DNA of 52,612 nucleotides from Pseudomonas violetae (GTDB lineage Bacteria; Pseudomonadota; Gammaproteobacteria; Pseudomonadales; Pseudomonadaceae), in contig NZ_JAKNRW010000034.1 of assembly GCF_023072615.1 (NCBI RefSeq), forward strand, positions 1 to 52,612, written 5' to 3'. The translations under genes and the position numbers were made by a program. This document shows, one piece after another, positions 1 through 8,008 of the stretch. The notes below the pieces were generated by a model. The model saw only the letters and a program-made list of their open reading frames with translations. It did no database searches and was not told the DNA's origin. Within the stretch, counting starts at the first letter, position 1. Every line of letters starts with the position of its first letter.

Positions 1-268
1 AAAACTGGCGCAGAATCGTGGTTTCGTAGAGGGACTCTTCCATCGCCGGGTCGCTGTAGCCGAACCAGTTTTGCATCAGATGAACCCGCAGCATGGCCAT
101 CAACGGATACGCCGGACGACCGCCTTCACCCTTCGGATAACGCGGCTCGATCAACGCAATCAGGCCTTTCCAGGGCACGACCTGATCCATCTCAATCAGG
201 AAACGCTCACGGCGGGTCTGCTTACGTTTGCCGGCATACTCGGCATCAGCGAAAGACATTTGCTTCAT
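1..268 (-). CDS. IS5-family transposase, N-terminal part (cut by window edge)
   Basis: The minus strand reads from an ATG at 268 without a stop to base 1, giving about 89 residues of a transposase whose remainder lies outside the window. The N-terminus (MSFADAEYAGKRKQTRRE, then a GGRPAYPLMAMLRVHLMQ-type helix and QNWFGYSDPAMEE) is the DUF772-type start of IS5-family DDE transposases. The catalytic DDE residues would be in the missing part. The IS end should lie somewhere between 269 and about 370, but I cannot fix the inverted repeat because the other end is not visible. The element points away from pncB. Family assignment is from memory of the N-terminal sequence; activity cannot be judged. 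Confidence 0.8.
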   Translation of the reverse strand, partial: MKQMSFADAEYAGKRKQTRRERFLIEMDQVVPWKGLIALIEPRYPKGEGGRPAYPLMAMLRVHLMQNWFGYSDPAMEESLYETTILRQF

Positions 269-634
269 CGGGGCTCAACCGTTCAGTTCGTGGGACTGGC
301 GTACTTCACCAGACTTGGAAGTCTTTTTCAGAGTTTCCTTAGGACTCAACCTTTGAGAGCTTAGGAAGCTTAAACGAGCAACCGACACTTGCCTACTAAC
401 AGAACTGATAGGTAGGCAACTGCCCAAGCAACAGTAATCCGGGCGTTGACGTGGCTTTGCAGGCGAGCACTTGCCCAGCACACAAGAAAGAAAAATGTCG
501 CCCGCCCCAGCTGGCTGGCTGGCATTATGTCCCTCTTAAACCAATCGTTGGCATGCACCTGATTCGTGCTGAAGACCTTGAAACTTGACTTGCTCAGTCG
601 CACTTTGCGACCTGTTCAGCATGGAGCGATACCA
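269..634. other. Intergenic stretch between IS element and pncB
   Basis: These 366 bases should contain one end of the IS element (near the transposase) and the promoter of pncB. I see no convincing gene: short open frames on both strands lack a ribosome binding site and family resemblance. No clear sigma-70 boxes or terminator stood out. Confidence 0.5.
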
Positions 635-1861
635 ATGAGCGACAGCGTATTTGCCGATCGCATCGTGCAGAACCTGCTCGACACCGACTTCTACAAACTG
701 ACGATGATGCAGGCGGTGCTGCACAACTACCCGAATGTGGAAGTGGAATGGGAGTTTCGTTGCCGCAACAGCGAGGATCTGCGTCCGTACCTGGCCGAAA
801 TTCGGTTCCAGATCGAGCGCCTCGCCGAGCTGAGCCTGACCGCCGATCAGCTGGGTTTCATGGAGCGCATCAGCTTCATGAAGCCAGATTTCCTGCGATT
901 CCTCGGCTTGTTTCGTTTCAACCTGCGCTACGTGCACACCGGTATCGAGAACGGTGAGCTGTTCATCCGTCTGCGCGGGCCATGGCTGCATGTGATTCTG
1001 TTCGAAGTGCCCCTGCTGTCCATCGTCAGCGAAGTGCGCAACCGCTATCGCTACCGGGAAGTCGTTCTGGAGCAGGCGCGCGAGCAGCTGTATCGCAAGT
1101 TCGACTGGCTGACGGCCAATGCTGGCACCGATGAGTTGTCCGAGCTGCAGGTAGCCGATTTCGGCACTCGACGCCGGTTTTCCTACCGGGTGCAGGAAGA
1201 AGTGGTGAACGTGCTCAAGCACGACTTCCCTGGGCGCTTTGTCGGCACCAGCAACGTCCACCTGTCCCGGGAGCTGGACATGAAGCCCTTGGGCACCATG
1301 GCCCACGAATGGATCATGGCCCACCAGCAACTGGGGCCGCGCCTGATTGACAGTCAGATTGCCGCCCTGGATTGCTGGGTCCGCGAGTATCGCGGCCTGC
1401 TCGGCATTGCACTGACCGACTGCATCACCACCGACGCCTTCCTCAATGATTTCGACCTTTATTTCGCCAAACTCTTTGATGGCCTGCGCCATGACTCCGG
1501 GGATCCGATCATCTGGGCGGAAAAAGCCATCGCCCACTATCACAAGCTGGGCATCGACCCGATGAGCAAGACCCTGGTGTTCTCTGACAGCCTGACGCTG
1601 CCCAAGTCCCTGGAAATATTCCGGGCGCTGCGCGGACGGATCAATGTCAGCTTTGGCATCGGGACCAACCTGACCTGTGATATTCCAGGGGTTGAACCGA
1701 TGAGCATCGTGCTTAAAATGGCCGCCTGTAACGGTCAGCCCGTGGCGAAGATTTCCGATGAGCCCGGCAAGACCCACTGCAAAGACCCAAACTTCGTCGC
1801 CTATTTGCGACACGTTTTCAAAGTTCCTGCCGCCCCATCCAGCACATCAAGCAAGGAGTGA
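635..1861 (+). CDS. pncB: Nicotinate phosphoribosyltransferase
   Basis: PncB joins nicotinate and PRPP to nicotinate mononucleotide, using ATP, in the cytoplasmic NAD salvage (Preiss-Handler) route. The 408-residue product has the usual family length of about 400. The N-terminal DTDFYKLTMMQAV stretch is typical, and the GTMAHEW motif places the His that is phosphorylated in this family at residue 224. The C-terminal half carries GLRHDSGDP and FGIGTNLT, phosphate-binding segments of the type II phosphoribosyltransferase fold. The start at 635 is chosen because GGAG lies 8 bases upstream; the frame is open further upstream to 566 but without such a site. nadE follows 4 bases after the stop, so the two consecutive salvage enzymes are co-transcribed. 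Confidence 0.97.
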   Translation: MSDSVFADRIVQNLLDTDFYKLTMMQAVLHNYPNVEVEWEFRCRNSEDLRPYLAEIRFQIERLAELSLTADQLGFMERISFMKPDFLRFLGLFRFNLRYVHTGIENGELFIRLRGPWLHVILFEVPLLSIVSEVRNRYRYREVVLEQAREQLYRKFDWLTANAGTDELSELQVADFGTRRRFSYRVQEEVVNVLKHDFPGRFVGTSNVHLSRELDMKPLGTMAHEWIMAHQQLGPRLIDSQIAALDCWVREYRGLLGIALTDCITTDAFLNDFDLYFAKLFDGLRHDSGDPIIWAEKAIAHYHKLGIDPMSKTLVFSDSLTLPKSLEIFRALRGRINVSFGIGTNLTCDIPGVEPMSIVLKMAACNGQPVAKISDEPGKTHCKDPNFVAYLRHVFKVPAAPSSTSSKE

Positions 1862-1865
1862 ATTC

Positions 1866-2693
1866 ATGCAAGCCGTACAGCGTGAGATTGCTGAGCAGCT
1901 CAAGGTTCAACCGCCATTCGCCAACGATGCCGCCCTTGAGGCCGAAGTCGTGCGACGGATCACGTTCATTCAGGATTGCCTGGTCAACTCCGGGCTCAAG
2001 TCCCTGGTATTGGGGATCAGCGGCGGTGTCGATTCCCTCGCTGCAGGCCTGCTGGCCCAGCGTGCCATGCGCGAACTGCGCGCCCGCAGCGGTGACGACA
2101 GCTACAAGTTCATTGCCGTGCGCCTGCCCTACGAAACCCAGTTCGACGAACACGACGCCCAGGCTTCGGTGGATTTCATCGACCCGGATGAGCGCCACAC
2201 CGTTAACATTGGCCCGGCAGTGAAGGCGCTGGCCAGCGAAGTCGCAGCCTTCGAAGGCAAACATGCGGTGTCGGTCGACTTTGTGCTGGGCAACACCAAG
2301 GCGCGCATGCGCATGGTCGCCCAGTACACCATCGCCGGCGCGGCCCATGGCCTGGTGATCGGCACCGACCACGCGGCAGAAGCGGTGATGGGGTTCTTCA
2401 CCAAGTTCGGTGACGGTGCTTGCGACCTGGCCCCGTTGAGCGGTCTGGTGAAAAACCAGGTCCGGGCCATTGCCCGTAGTTTCGGCGCACCGGAATCGCT
2501 GGTGGAAAAAGTCCCGACTGCGGACCTGGAAGACCTGTCGCCGGGTAAACCGGACGAAGCGTCCCATGGCGTGACCTACACCGAGATCGACGCGTTCCTG
2601 CACGGTGAGCCGGTGCGTGAGGAAGCGTTCAAGATTATTTGCGACACTTACAAAAAGACCCATCACAAGCGAGTGATGCCGTTTGCGCCATAA
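1866..2693 (+). CDS. nadE: NH3-dependent NAD(+) synthetase
   Basis: NadE amidates deamido-NAD to NAD with ATP and ammonia, the last step of NAD synthesis. The 275-residue protein has only the synthetase domain. The ATP-pyrophosphatase P-loop SGGVDS is at residues 52-57. No glutaminase domain is fused, so it is the short ammonia-using type, as in E. coli, which is also 275 residues. The Shine-Dalgarno AAGGAG overlaps the end of pncB, and the ATG at 1866 follows by about 8 bases, indicating translational coupling with pncB. A strong hairpin terminator lies 79 bases after the stop. Confidence 0.97.
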   Translation: MQAVQREIAEQLKVQPPFANDAALEAEVVRRITFIQDCLVNSGLKSLVLGISGGVDSLAAGLLAQRAMRELRARSGDDSYKFIAVRLPYETQFDEHDAQASVDFIDPDERHTVNIGPAVKALASEVAAFEGKHAVSVDFVLGNTKARMRMVAQYTIAGAAHGLVIGTDHAAEAVMGFFTKFGDGACDLAPLSGLVKNQVRAIARSFGAPESLVEKVPTADLEDLSPGKPDEASHGVTYTEIDAFLHGEPVREEAFKIICDTYKKTHHKRVMPFAP

Positions 2694-2771
2694 GTAAGGC
2701 GGCGCCTGGACCGACGTCATCGCTAGCTAGCCTGCTAGCGATGACCGATGATTTGGTCAAACGTCAGGCAC

Positions 2772-2803
2772 AAAAAAAGCGTCCCTCGCAGGACGCTTTT
2801 TTT
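2772..2803. terminator. Bidirectional terminator between nadE and azu
   Basis: A7-GCGTCC, loop CTCGCA, then GGACGC-T7: a perfect 6-bp GC stem flanked by A and T runs on both sides, so it can stop transcription from nadE (plus) and from azu (minus), which converge here. Confidence 0.92.
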
Positions 2804-2818
2804 ATGAGCCCGATTCGC

Positions 2819-3265
2819 TTATTTCAGCGTAACCGTGCCTTTCATCATCGAGATATGGCCCGGGAACGAGCAGAAGAAGCCGTACTTTTCGGCAGCATCA
2901 AGCTTCGACACATCGAAAGTCACCGAGTCGGTTTCCTTGGCACCGATGATGTTGGTGTGAGCGATAATGCGCGCATCACCTTCTTTCAGGTAGTTCTTGT
3001 CGATACCGGCAGCCAGGCCGTCGGTGGCGATCGGCTGCATGTCAGCCTCTTTGCTCAGCACCCAGTTATGGCCCATGACGTTCTTCGGCAAGCTGCCGGA
3101 GTGGGTCAGCTCGACGGTAAAAGTTTTGCAGCTCTTGTCGATTTCAATGGCCTTAGTGTTGAAGGACATCTGGTCGGTGGAGTCGATGGTGGTCTTGCAC
3201 TCGGCAGCCATCAGTTGGCTGCTGGCCAGTGTCAGCAGGGATACCGCAACTAGTTTGGCAAACAT
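2819..3265 (-). CDS. azu: Azurin, periplasmic type I copper protein
   Basis: Azurin is a small blue copper protein that shuttles single electrons in the periplasm, classically linked to denitrification and oxidative stress. The 148-residue precursor has a 20-residue signal peptide ending ...SQLMA, and the mature 128-residue protein starts AECKTT, the usual length. The copper site is complete in mature numbering: Gly45-His46 (MGHNW), Cys112 and His117 (FFCSFPGH), Met121. The disulfide cysteines 3 and 26 are also present. The start at 3265 follows GGAG with 8 bases spacing. An ANR-like box lies about 73 bases upstream of the start. Confidence 0.98.
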   Translation of the reverse strand: MFAKLVAVSLLTLASSQLMAAECKTTIDSTDQMSFNTKAIEIDKSCKTFTVELTHSGSLPKNVMGHNWVLSKEADMQPIATDGLAAGIDKNYLKEGDARIIAHTNIIGAKETDSVTFDVSKLDAAEKYGFFCSFPGHISMMKGTVTLK

Positions 3266-3337
3266 GGTGAATCTCCAAGGCAGGGTTAACAAAAGTGCGA
3301 ACGGACAGAAGACTGCCTGAAAACCGCGCAAGTTCCT

Positions 3338-3351
3338 ATGACCTGAATCAA
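3338..3351 (-). promoter_or_regulatory. ANR/FNR-type box upstream of azu
   Basis: Read on the minus strand the site is TTGATTCAGGTCAT, one base off the TTGAT-N4-GTCAA form of the Pseudomonas ANR (FNR-family) box. If it sits at about -41.5, transcription would start near base 3303 and leave a leader of about 38 bases before azu. Oxygen control of azurin by ANR is known in P. aeruginosa; its use here is inferred from the site alone. Confidence 0.65.
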
Positions 3352-3459
3352 ATATTGTATACAACTTTCGGGCTATGACACCGATCGAAATAATCTACCA
3401 GCCAGAAGTCTGGCCCGGCCCTATCATCGGCTCATCGTCATTTACCTGGAGCCTGCGTC

Positions 3460-3549
3460 ATGACCCTCAATAGCCTGTTGTGCAGCCTGCTTGCCGCTTA
3501 TGCCTGTGGTGCCAGCGGCAGTTACGAAACACCTGCCCGCGACCTTTAA
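3460..3549 (+). CDS. Possible 29-residue small protein before the LOG gene
   Basis: An ATG at 3460 with a good ribosome binding site (TGGAG, 8 bases upstream) opens a 29-codon frame ending in TAA. The product begins MTLNSLLCSLLAAYACGAS, a short hydrophobic stretch with two cysteines, and ends in a polar tail. The AYAC segment is not a good lipobox. I recognise no family. It lies 59 bases before the LOG-family gene and could be a leader peptide or a small membrane protein, or chance. The main evidence is the ribosome binding site. Confidence 0.4.
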   Translation: MTLNSLLCSLLAAYACGASGSYETPARDL

Positions 3550-3608
3550 CCCTTGGATCGCTAACGCCGAGGCTTTACCCTGTGGTCATCGTGACCGTGG
3601 AGCAAAGC

Positions 3609-4196
3609 ATGTCATTAACATCCGTTTGTGTTTTCTGCGGTGCCAGCACTGGCACCCACCCGGCGTATCGTGAAGCGGCTGCCGCCCTTGGGCGCGCCTT
3701 GGCCGAACGCAAGCTGACCCTGGTCTACGGCGGTGGTGCGGTCGGTTTGATGGGCATCGTCGCGGATGCCGCCCTGGCAGCCGGCGGGGAAGTCATTGGC
3801 ATCATTCCGCAAAGTCTCAAGGACAAGGAAATCGGCCACAGTGGCCTGACCCGCCTGGAAGTGGTTGATGGCATGCATGCGCGCAAGGCGCGGATGGCCG
3901 AACTGAGCGATGCGTTTATCGCATTGCCCGGCGGCCTCGGCACCCTGGAAGAACTGTTCGAAGTCTGGACCTGGGGTCAGCTCGGATATCACGCAAAACC
4001 ACTCGGCCTGCTCGAAGTGAACGGTTTCTACAGCAAATTGACCGATTTTCTTGATCATATCGTCGGCGAAGGCTTCGTTCGCGAAGCGCACCGTGACATG
4101 CTGCAAACGAGCGAATCGCCGCAAACCCTGCTCGACGCACTGGATGCCTGGCAACCGGTGGTCACGCCAAAATGGGCCGAGCAAAAACCCAGCTAA
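3609..4196 (+). CDS. LOG-family nucleoside 5'-monophosphate phosphoribohydrolase (TIGR00730)
   Basis: Proteins of this family (LOG / YvdD / PpnN-like short form) cleave the base from nucleoside monophosphates such as AMP or cytokinin ribotides. The 195-residue Rossmann-fold protein starts VCVFCGAS. It carries the LVYGGGAVGLMG nucleotide loop at residues 38-49, a conserved Arg-Lys pair (residues 93-94) and the diagnostic PGGxGTxxE motif at 108-116. It is the short, single-domain form. The start at 3609 is chosen for GGAG six bases upstream. Pseudomonas members are often labelled lysine decarboxylase, which is an old misannotation. The true substrate here is unknown. Confidence 0.92.
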   Translation: MSLTSVCVFCGASTGTHPAYREAAAALGRALAERKLTLVYGGGAVGLMGIVADAALAAGGEVIGIIPQSLKDKEIGHSGLTRLEVVDGMHARKARMAELSDAFIALPGGLGTLEELFEVWTWGQLGYHAKPLGLLEVNGFYSKLTDFLDHIVGEGFVREAHRDMLQTSESPQTLLDALDAWQPVVTPKWAEQKPS

Positions 4197-4264
4197 CGGC
4201 TCGGCACCGATACAGGGCAGAATATGCGCCGCTCAACCTCACCTTCGACCCCAGAGGATCGCCC

Positions 4265-4453
4265 ATGGCTAAACCTAATTATTCCTTCGCCAAACGTCAG
4301 AGAGACTTGGCCAAGGAGCAGAAGAAAGAGGAAAAGCTTCAGCGCAAGAAAGCTACAGCTGAAGAAGAAGCAGCAGCACTGAACCCGGATGCCGAAGGTG
4401 AAGTGGCCACAGACGAAACCGCAGCACCGAAAGATCAGGCGCCTGACGCCTGA
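4265..4453 (+). CDS. Small, highly charged conserved hypothetical protein
   Basis: A 62-residue protein starting MAKPNYSFAKRQRDLAKEQ. The first half is rich in Lys, Arg, Gln and Glu and likely forms a single charged helix or coiled coil. The second half is acidic and Ala-rich. There is no membrane segment or signal peptide. It starts 68 bases after the LOG gene and runs in the same direction, after the purine-rich CCCAGAGGATCGCCC. I recall such short basic-acidic proteins being conserved at this place in Pseudomonas, with no assigned function. Binding of nucleic acid or ribosomes would be a guess. Confidence 0.8.
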   Translation: MAKPNYSFAKRQRDLAKEQKKEEKLQRKKATAEEEAAALNPDAEGEVATDETAAPKDQAPDA

Positions 4454-4521
4454 GACCCTCAGGGCCGGATGATCTGATCAGGCCCACCGGATCTGTGTCC
4501 AGGGTTGGCAGCAGCGCTGCT

Positions 4522-4543
4522 GACCCTCCTACAAGGGTCTTTG
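4522..4543 (+). terminator. Weak terminator hairpin after the small charged protein gene
   Basis: GACCCT, loop CCTACA, AGGGTC form a perfect 6-bp stem followed by TTTG on the plus strand. A 14-bp palindrome CAGCAGCGCTGCTG (4509-4522) lies directly before it. The T run is short, so the call is tentative. It also falls right at the end of the converging transglutaminase gene. Confidence 0.45.
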
Positions 4544-5434
4544 TCAATCCAGCGGCATCACGGTGACACGGACTTCCGGGTCGTGATTACCGCCCCCCAG
4601 AATCACCCCACGCAACGGCGACACATCCGAGAAATCACGGCCCCAGGCCAGGGTGATGTGCTCCAGTGCCGGCTGCACATTGTTGGTCGGATCAAAATCG
4701 ACCCAACCCAGTACCGGGCAAAACACCGACACCCAGGCATGCGAGGCGTCGGCGCCGATCAGTCGTGGCTGGCCGGGTGGTGGCTGAGTCAGCAGGTATC
4801 CGCTGGTATAGCGCGCCGCCAAACCTCGGGAGCGTACGCACGCGAGCATCAGATGGGCGAAGTCCTGGCAAACGCCGCGCCGCCGCTCCAGCACTTCCAC
4901 CAACGGTGTGGCCACTTGGGTCGCTTCGGCATCAAAAGTGAACTCGCTGAAAATCTTCTCCATCAACGCCTGGACACCCAGCAACAACGCACGCCCGGGC
5001 GGAAAGCAGCTTTCGGAAAACTCGACGAAATTGCGCTTCAAATGCACGTATGGCGATTCGAATCGATAGCGACAAGCCTCCAGCAACTCGGGTGAGAGCG
5101 GCTGACTGCTATAGGTCAGTGTATTGCGAGTGTCTTCCCAGGCCGGGGATTGATTGAAATCCAGGGTTGGCCGGGCCAGTACTTCGACAGTAAGTTCGGC
5201 GTTCACCAGCAACTCATCGTGGGGCCGTTCGAATGCCAGGCGGGTCAGCGGATTGCCGAACACGTCCAGTTCGTCGCGGCGGGTCGTGGGCTCAGGACTG
5301 ATCAACAACCCCAGCGCCGTGCAGCGCTGCCAGGTGCAGGCTCGCGGCCACAAATGCGCCAATTGCTGCGCCAGAGACACCGGACTGTCGTAGTGATAAT
5401 GAGTGTCGTGGAAAATCTGGTAACGGGCATTCAT
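4544..5434 (-). CDS. Transglutaminase-like protease/transferase (operon gene 3)
   Basis: A 296-residue protein with an N-terminal beta region that opens with YQIFHDTHYHYDSPVSLAQQ, followed by a transglutaminase-like core. The papain-type triad is visible: Cys189 in RRGVCQDFAH, His232 in DASHAWV and Asp248 in VDFDPTN. No signal peptide is seen, so it is probably cytoplasmic. Its ATG overlaps the stop of the upstream ATP-grasp/alpha-E gene by one base (TGATG), which means tight coupling. Bacterial enzymes of this kind next to circularly permuted ATP-grasp and alpha-E domains are predicted to hydrolyse or transfer peptide amide bonds in an uncharacterised peptide pathway. The substrate is unknown. 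Confidence 0.93.
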   Translation of the reverse strand: MNARYQIFHDTHYHYDSPVSLAQQLAHLWPRACTWQRCTALGLLISPEPTTRRDELDVFGNPLTRLAFERPHDELLVNAELTVEVLARPTLDFNQSPAWEDTRNTLTYSSQPLSPELLEACRYRFESPYVHLKRNFVEFSESCFPPGRALLLGVQALMEKIFSEFTFDAEATQVATPLVEVLERRRGVCQDFAHLMLACVRSRGLAARYTSGYLLTQPPPGQPRLIGADASHAWVSVFCPVLGWVDFDPTNNVQPALEHITLAWGRDFSDVSPLRGVILGGGNHDPEVRVTVMPLD

Positions 5435-7920
5435 CAGACGGACACCGTGCGCTGGCTGACATCATCGACATGGGCAAAATGGCGCAAGGCCAGGCGATCC
5501 GAAACCTGGCCGCTGGCATCGGCGATCTCTTGCAGCAAATCGGCCAAGCCTTCGATGGCCGCGTGGACGCTGGCTTCACCGAACAGCGAATTTTCCAGGC
5601 AGCCCAGATCGAAATGCATCAAACGCTCCACCAACTGAGTCAGGCAAGCTTCTCGCGGAGCACCGAAATCGTCGTTCAAGCGCTTCAATGTGCGAGTCAC
5701 CAGTTTCAACTGGAACAACACCGCATGAGGGTTCTGCTCATCCAGCAGCAATAGATCAAGCACCGGGATCAATTGCGCCACCGCCAGGTACCGCGAGCGG
5801 TAGGTAATGCTGCTATTGCCCAGTTCCAGCAACCATTCCAGCCCGGCCTGATCGAAAGCCCCGGAACCGCGCAGAAATGCAGCGAGGCTGCCACTGAGAA
5901 ACTGCAAGCGCTCGATCCGCCGGCCGATCATCAAAAACCGCCAGCCTTCGTCCCGAGTCATGTCGTCCAAGGCAAAACCGGAGAGCGCCGCCAAGGACAT
6001 TACCAGACGGTTGAGGAAATCCAGCAACTCCCCAAAATCCGGCTCTTCGGTTTCCAGTTCCATGGCTTCGCGCTGCAACTCCACCAGCGCCTGCCAGTTT
6101 TCCCGGGAGAGTTTGCCGCGCACTTGCGAGGCCGCCCACTGCAGACGTTGCAGGTTGGAACGCAGGCTGAACGGCCAGTCATCGCCAAGCAATGCAGCCA
6201 GCAAGCGTTCCGATAGTTCGCCTTCATCGGGTAATAGATTCAGGCGCTCACCGAGATCGACCGCCGCCTCCAGCGCTTGCGGATCATCACCGTCGACATA
6301 GCGTGCCAGCATGACCCGCAGCAGCCGCGCACTGTCGTCACAGCGTTCGCAGTAACGGCCGAACCAGAACAGGTTCTCGACCACTCGCGATGGCAGATAC
6401 GGATCCCGTCGCACCAGATCGTGGACACCAATCGTGCGCTGGGTTTTCCATTGCTCACCGCTCGGTGGACGATCCCCCAACACCCAAGTGTCTTTGCTCG
6501 CGCCACCGCGTTGCATCGACACCACTTCAGCATCGGCCTGCGCCGCCACACGGGTCAAACCGCCAGGCAACACCCGATAGCCGTCGCGACTCGCCACGGC
6601 ATATACGCGCATGCCAATGGCTCGCGGTTGCAATTGACCATCCTCGGCCTGCCAGATAGGCGCCTGGGACAGTTGCGCCAGTTCTTGCGCGACATAAGCA
6701 TAAGGCCTGGCCTGCATGCGCTCGGCCAGCGCCCGACGCTGTTTTTCACTCAAATCACGACCAAACACCGGCGCAAAGCTCTGGGACGGAAACGCCGGTT
6801 TGATCAGCAATTCCGGCAATTTCTCCAGTGCTTGCGCGAGCACCGGCGCCTCACCACACCACCAGGTGGCGATGGACGGCAGGATCAGCTCTTCACCGAA
6901 CAGGAATTGGTTGATCCTCGGAAGGAAGCCCAGCAGTCCCGGCGATTCCAGTACACCGCTGCCGAGGGCGTTGGCCACCAACACTCGTCCCTGACGCACG
7001 GCATCCAGCAAACCCGGCACACCGAGGGCCGAGTCGGTACGCAGCTCCAGCGGATCGCAGAAGTCATCGTCGAGGCGACGCATAATCGCGTGCACCCGGC
7101 GCAGACCGCTCAGGGTTTTCAGGTAGACGGTGGCGTCGCGAACCGTCAGGTCGCCGCCCTCCACCAGGGGATAACCGAGCTGACGCGCGAGGTACAAATG
7201 TTCAAAATAGCTTTCGTTGAACCGACCTGGCGTCAACAGCACCACCAGCGGCGCTTCATCGTCGCTCGGTGCCTGGCGGTCCAGGGTTTCCTGCAAGGTG
7301 CGAAAAAAACCGGCCAGGTGCTGCACCTTCAAGTCGCGGTACAACTCGGGGAAAGCCCGGGACACGATGGTGCGGTTCTCCAGCGCATAGCCGGCACCCG
7401 ACGGAGCCTGGGTCCGGTCCGCTGTCACCCACCAGCGACCGTCGGGCGTGCGCGCCAGATCTACGGCATACAGATGCAGAAAAGCCCCGTCAGGTGGAGC
7501 AATGCCCTGACACGGCCAGAGAAAGTTGTTGTGTCCAAATACCAGTTCGGCAGGTAACAGACCTTCGGCGATCAAACGCTGCGGACCATACAAATCCGCC
7601 AGCACCGCGTTGAGCAGCCGAGCCCGCTGAGCAATCCCGGTGGACAATTGCTGCCACTCATCGGCGGCAATTACATGGGGTAACAAGTCCAGTTCCCAGG
7701 GACGATCAGCGCCCTTGGGGTCGGCGTAGACGTTGTAAGTCACGCCGTTTTCCTGGATTTGCCGAGTCAGCAACGCCTGGCGCTGCACCAGTTGCGTCGG
7801 GGTGCTGCGTTGCAATTGGTCGAACAGACGACGCCAGTGCGGGCGAACGGCGCCGCTGTCGTCGAGCAGTTCGTGATAAGTACCCGCCGTCAGCGGGTAG
7901 CGGTCAAGCAGATCAGGCAT
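5434..7920 (-). CDS. Circularly permuted ATP-grasp + alpha-E domain fusion protein (operon gene 2)
   Basis: A large fusion. Residues roughly 70-460 are a circularly permuted type 2 ATP-grasp (the VAxxLGSGVLES and PxFPSQ-type segments are recognisable). Residues about 510-820 are the all-helical alpha-E domain, starting VENLFWFGRYCERCDDSARLL. ATP-grasp enzymes form peptide-like bonds via acyl phosphates, so a peptide ligase activity is the usual prediction, unproven. I chose the ATG at 7920 (828 residues, MPDLLDRYP); a TTG seven codons upstream is possible but has no ribosome binding site. The gap to the upstream DUF2126 gene is 88 bases. In many genomes the two domains are separate genes; here they are fused. 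Confidence 0.92.
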   Translation of the reverse strand: MPDLLDRYPLTAGTYHELLDDSGAVRPHWRRLFDQLQRSTPTQLVQRQALLTRQIQENGVTYNVYADPKGADRPWELDLLPHVIAADEWQQLSTGIAQRARLLNAVLADLYGPQRLIAEGLLPAELVFGHNNFLWPCQGIAPPDGAFLHLYAVDLARTPDGRWWVTADRTQAPSGAGYALENRTIVSRAFPELYRDLKVQHLAGFFRTLQETLDRQAPSDDEAPLVVLLTPGRFNESYFEHLYLARQLGYPLVEGGDLTVRDATVYLKTLSGLRRVHAIMRRLDDDFCDPLELRTDSALGVPGLLDAVRQGRVLVANALGSGVLESPGLLGFLPRINQFLFGEELILPSIATWWCGEAPVLAQALEKLPELLIKPAFPSQSFAPVFGRDLSEKQRRALAERMQARPYAYVAQELAQLSQAPIWQAEDGQLQPRAIGMRVYAVASRDGYRVLPGGLTRVAAQADAEVVSMQRGGASKDTWVLGDRPPSGEQWKTQRTIGVHDLVRRDPYLPSRVVENLFWFGRYCERCDDSARLLRVMLARYVDGDDPQALEAAVDLGERLNLLPDEGELSERLLAALLGDDWPFSLRSNLQRLQWAASQVRGKLSRENWQALVELQREAMELETEEPDFGELLDFLNRLVMSLAALSGFALDDMTRDEGWRFLMIGRRIERLQFLSGSLAAFLRGSGAFDQAGLEWLLELGNSSITYRSRYLAVAQLIPVLDLLLLDEQNPHAVLFQLKLVTRTLKRLNDDFGAPREACLTQLVERLMHFDLGCLENSLFGEASVHAAIEGLADLLQEIADASGQVSDRLALRHFAHVDDVSQRTVSV

Positions 7921-8008
7921 GGAAAGCTCGGCAGACAGCAAAGAACGGTCAGACTAACGCAGGCTCATGACGCTCGGATATACGAAAAATCCGAGCGTCG
8001 CGTAAGGC

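Noticed and set aside
370..603. A 77-codon minus-strand frame between the IS element and pncB
   Set aside because: No ribosome binding site, no family resemblance; composition looks non-coding.
536..1813. A 425-codon minus-strand frame opposite pncB
   Set aside because: Shadow of pncB, which has a ribosome binding site and the conserved GTMAHEW motif.
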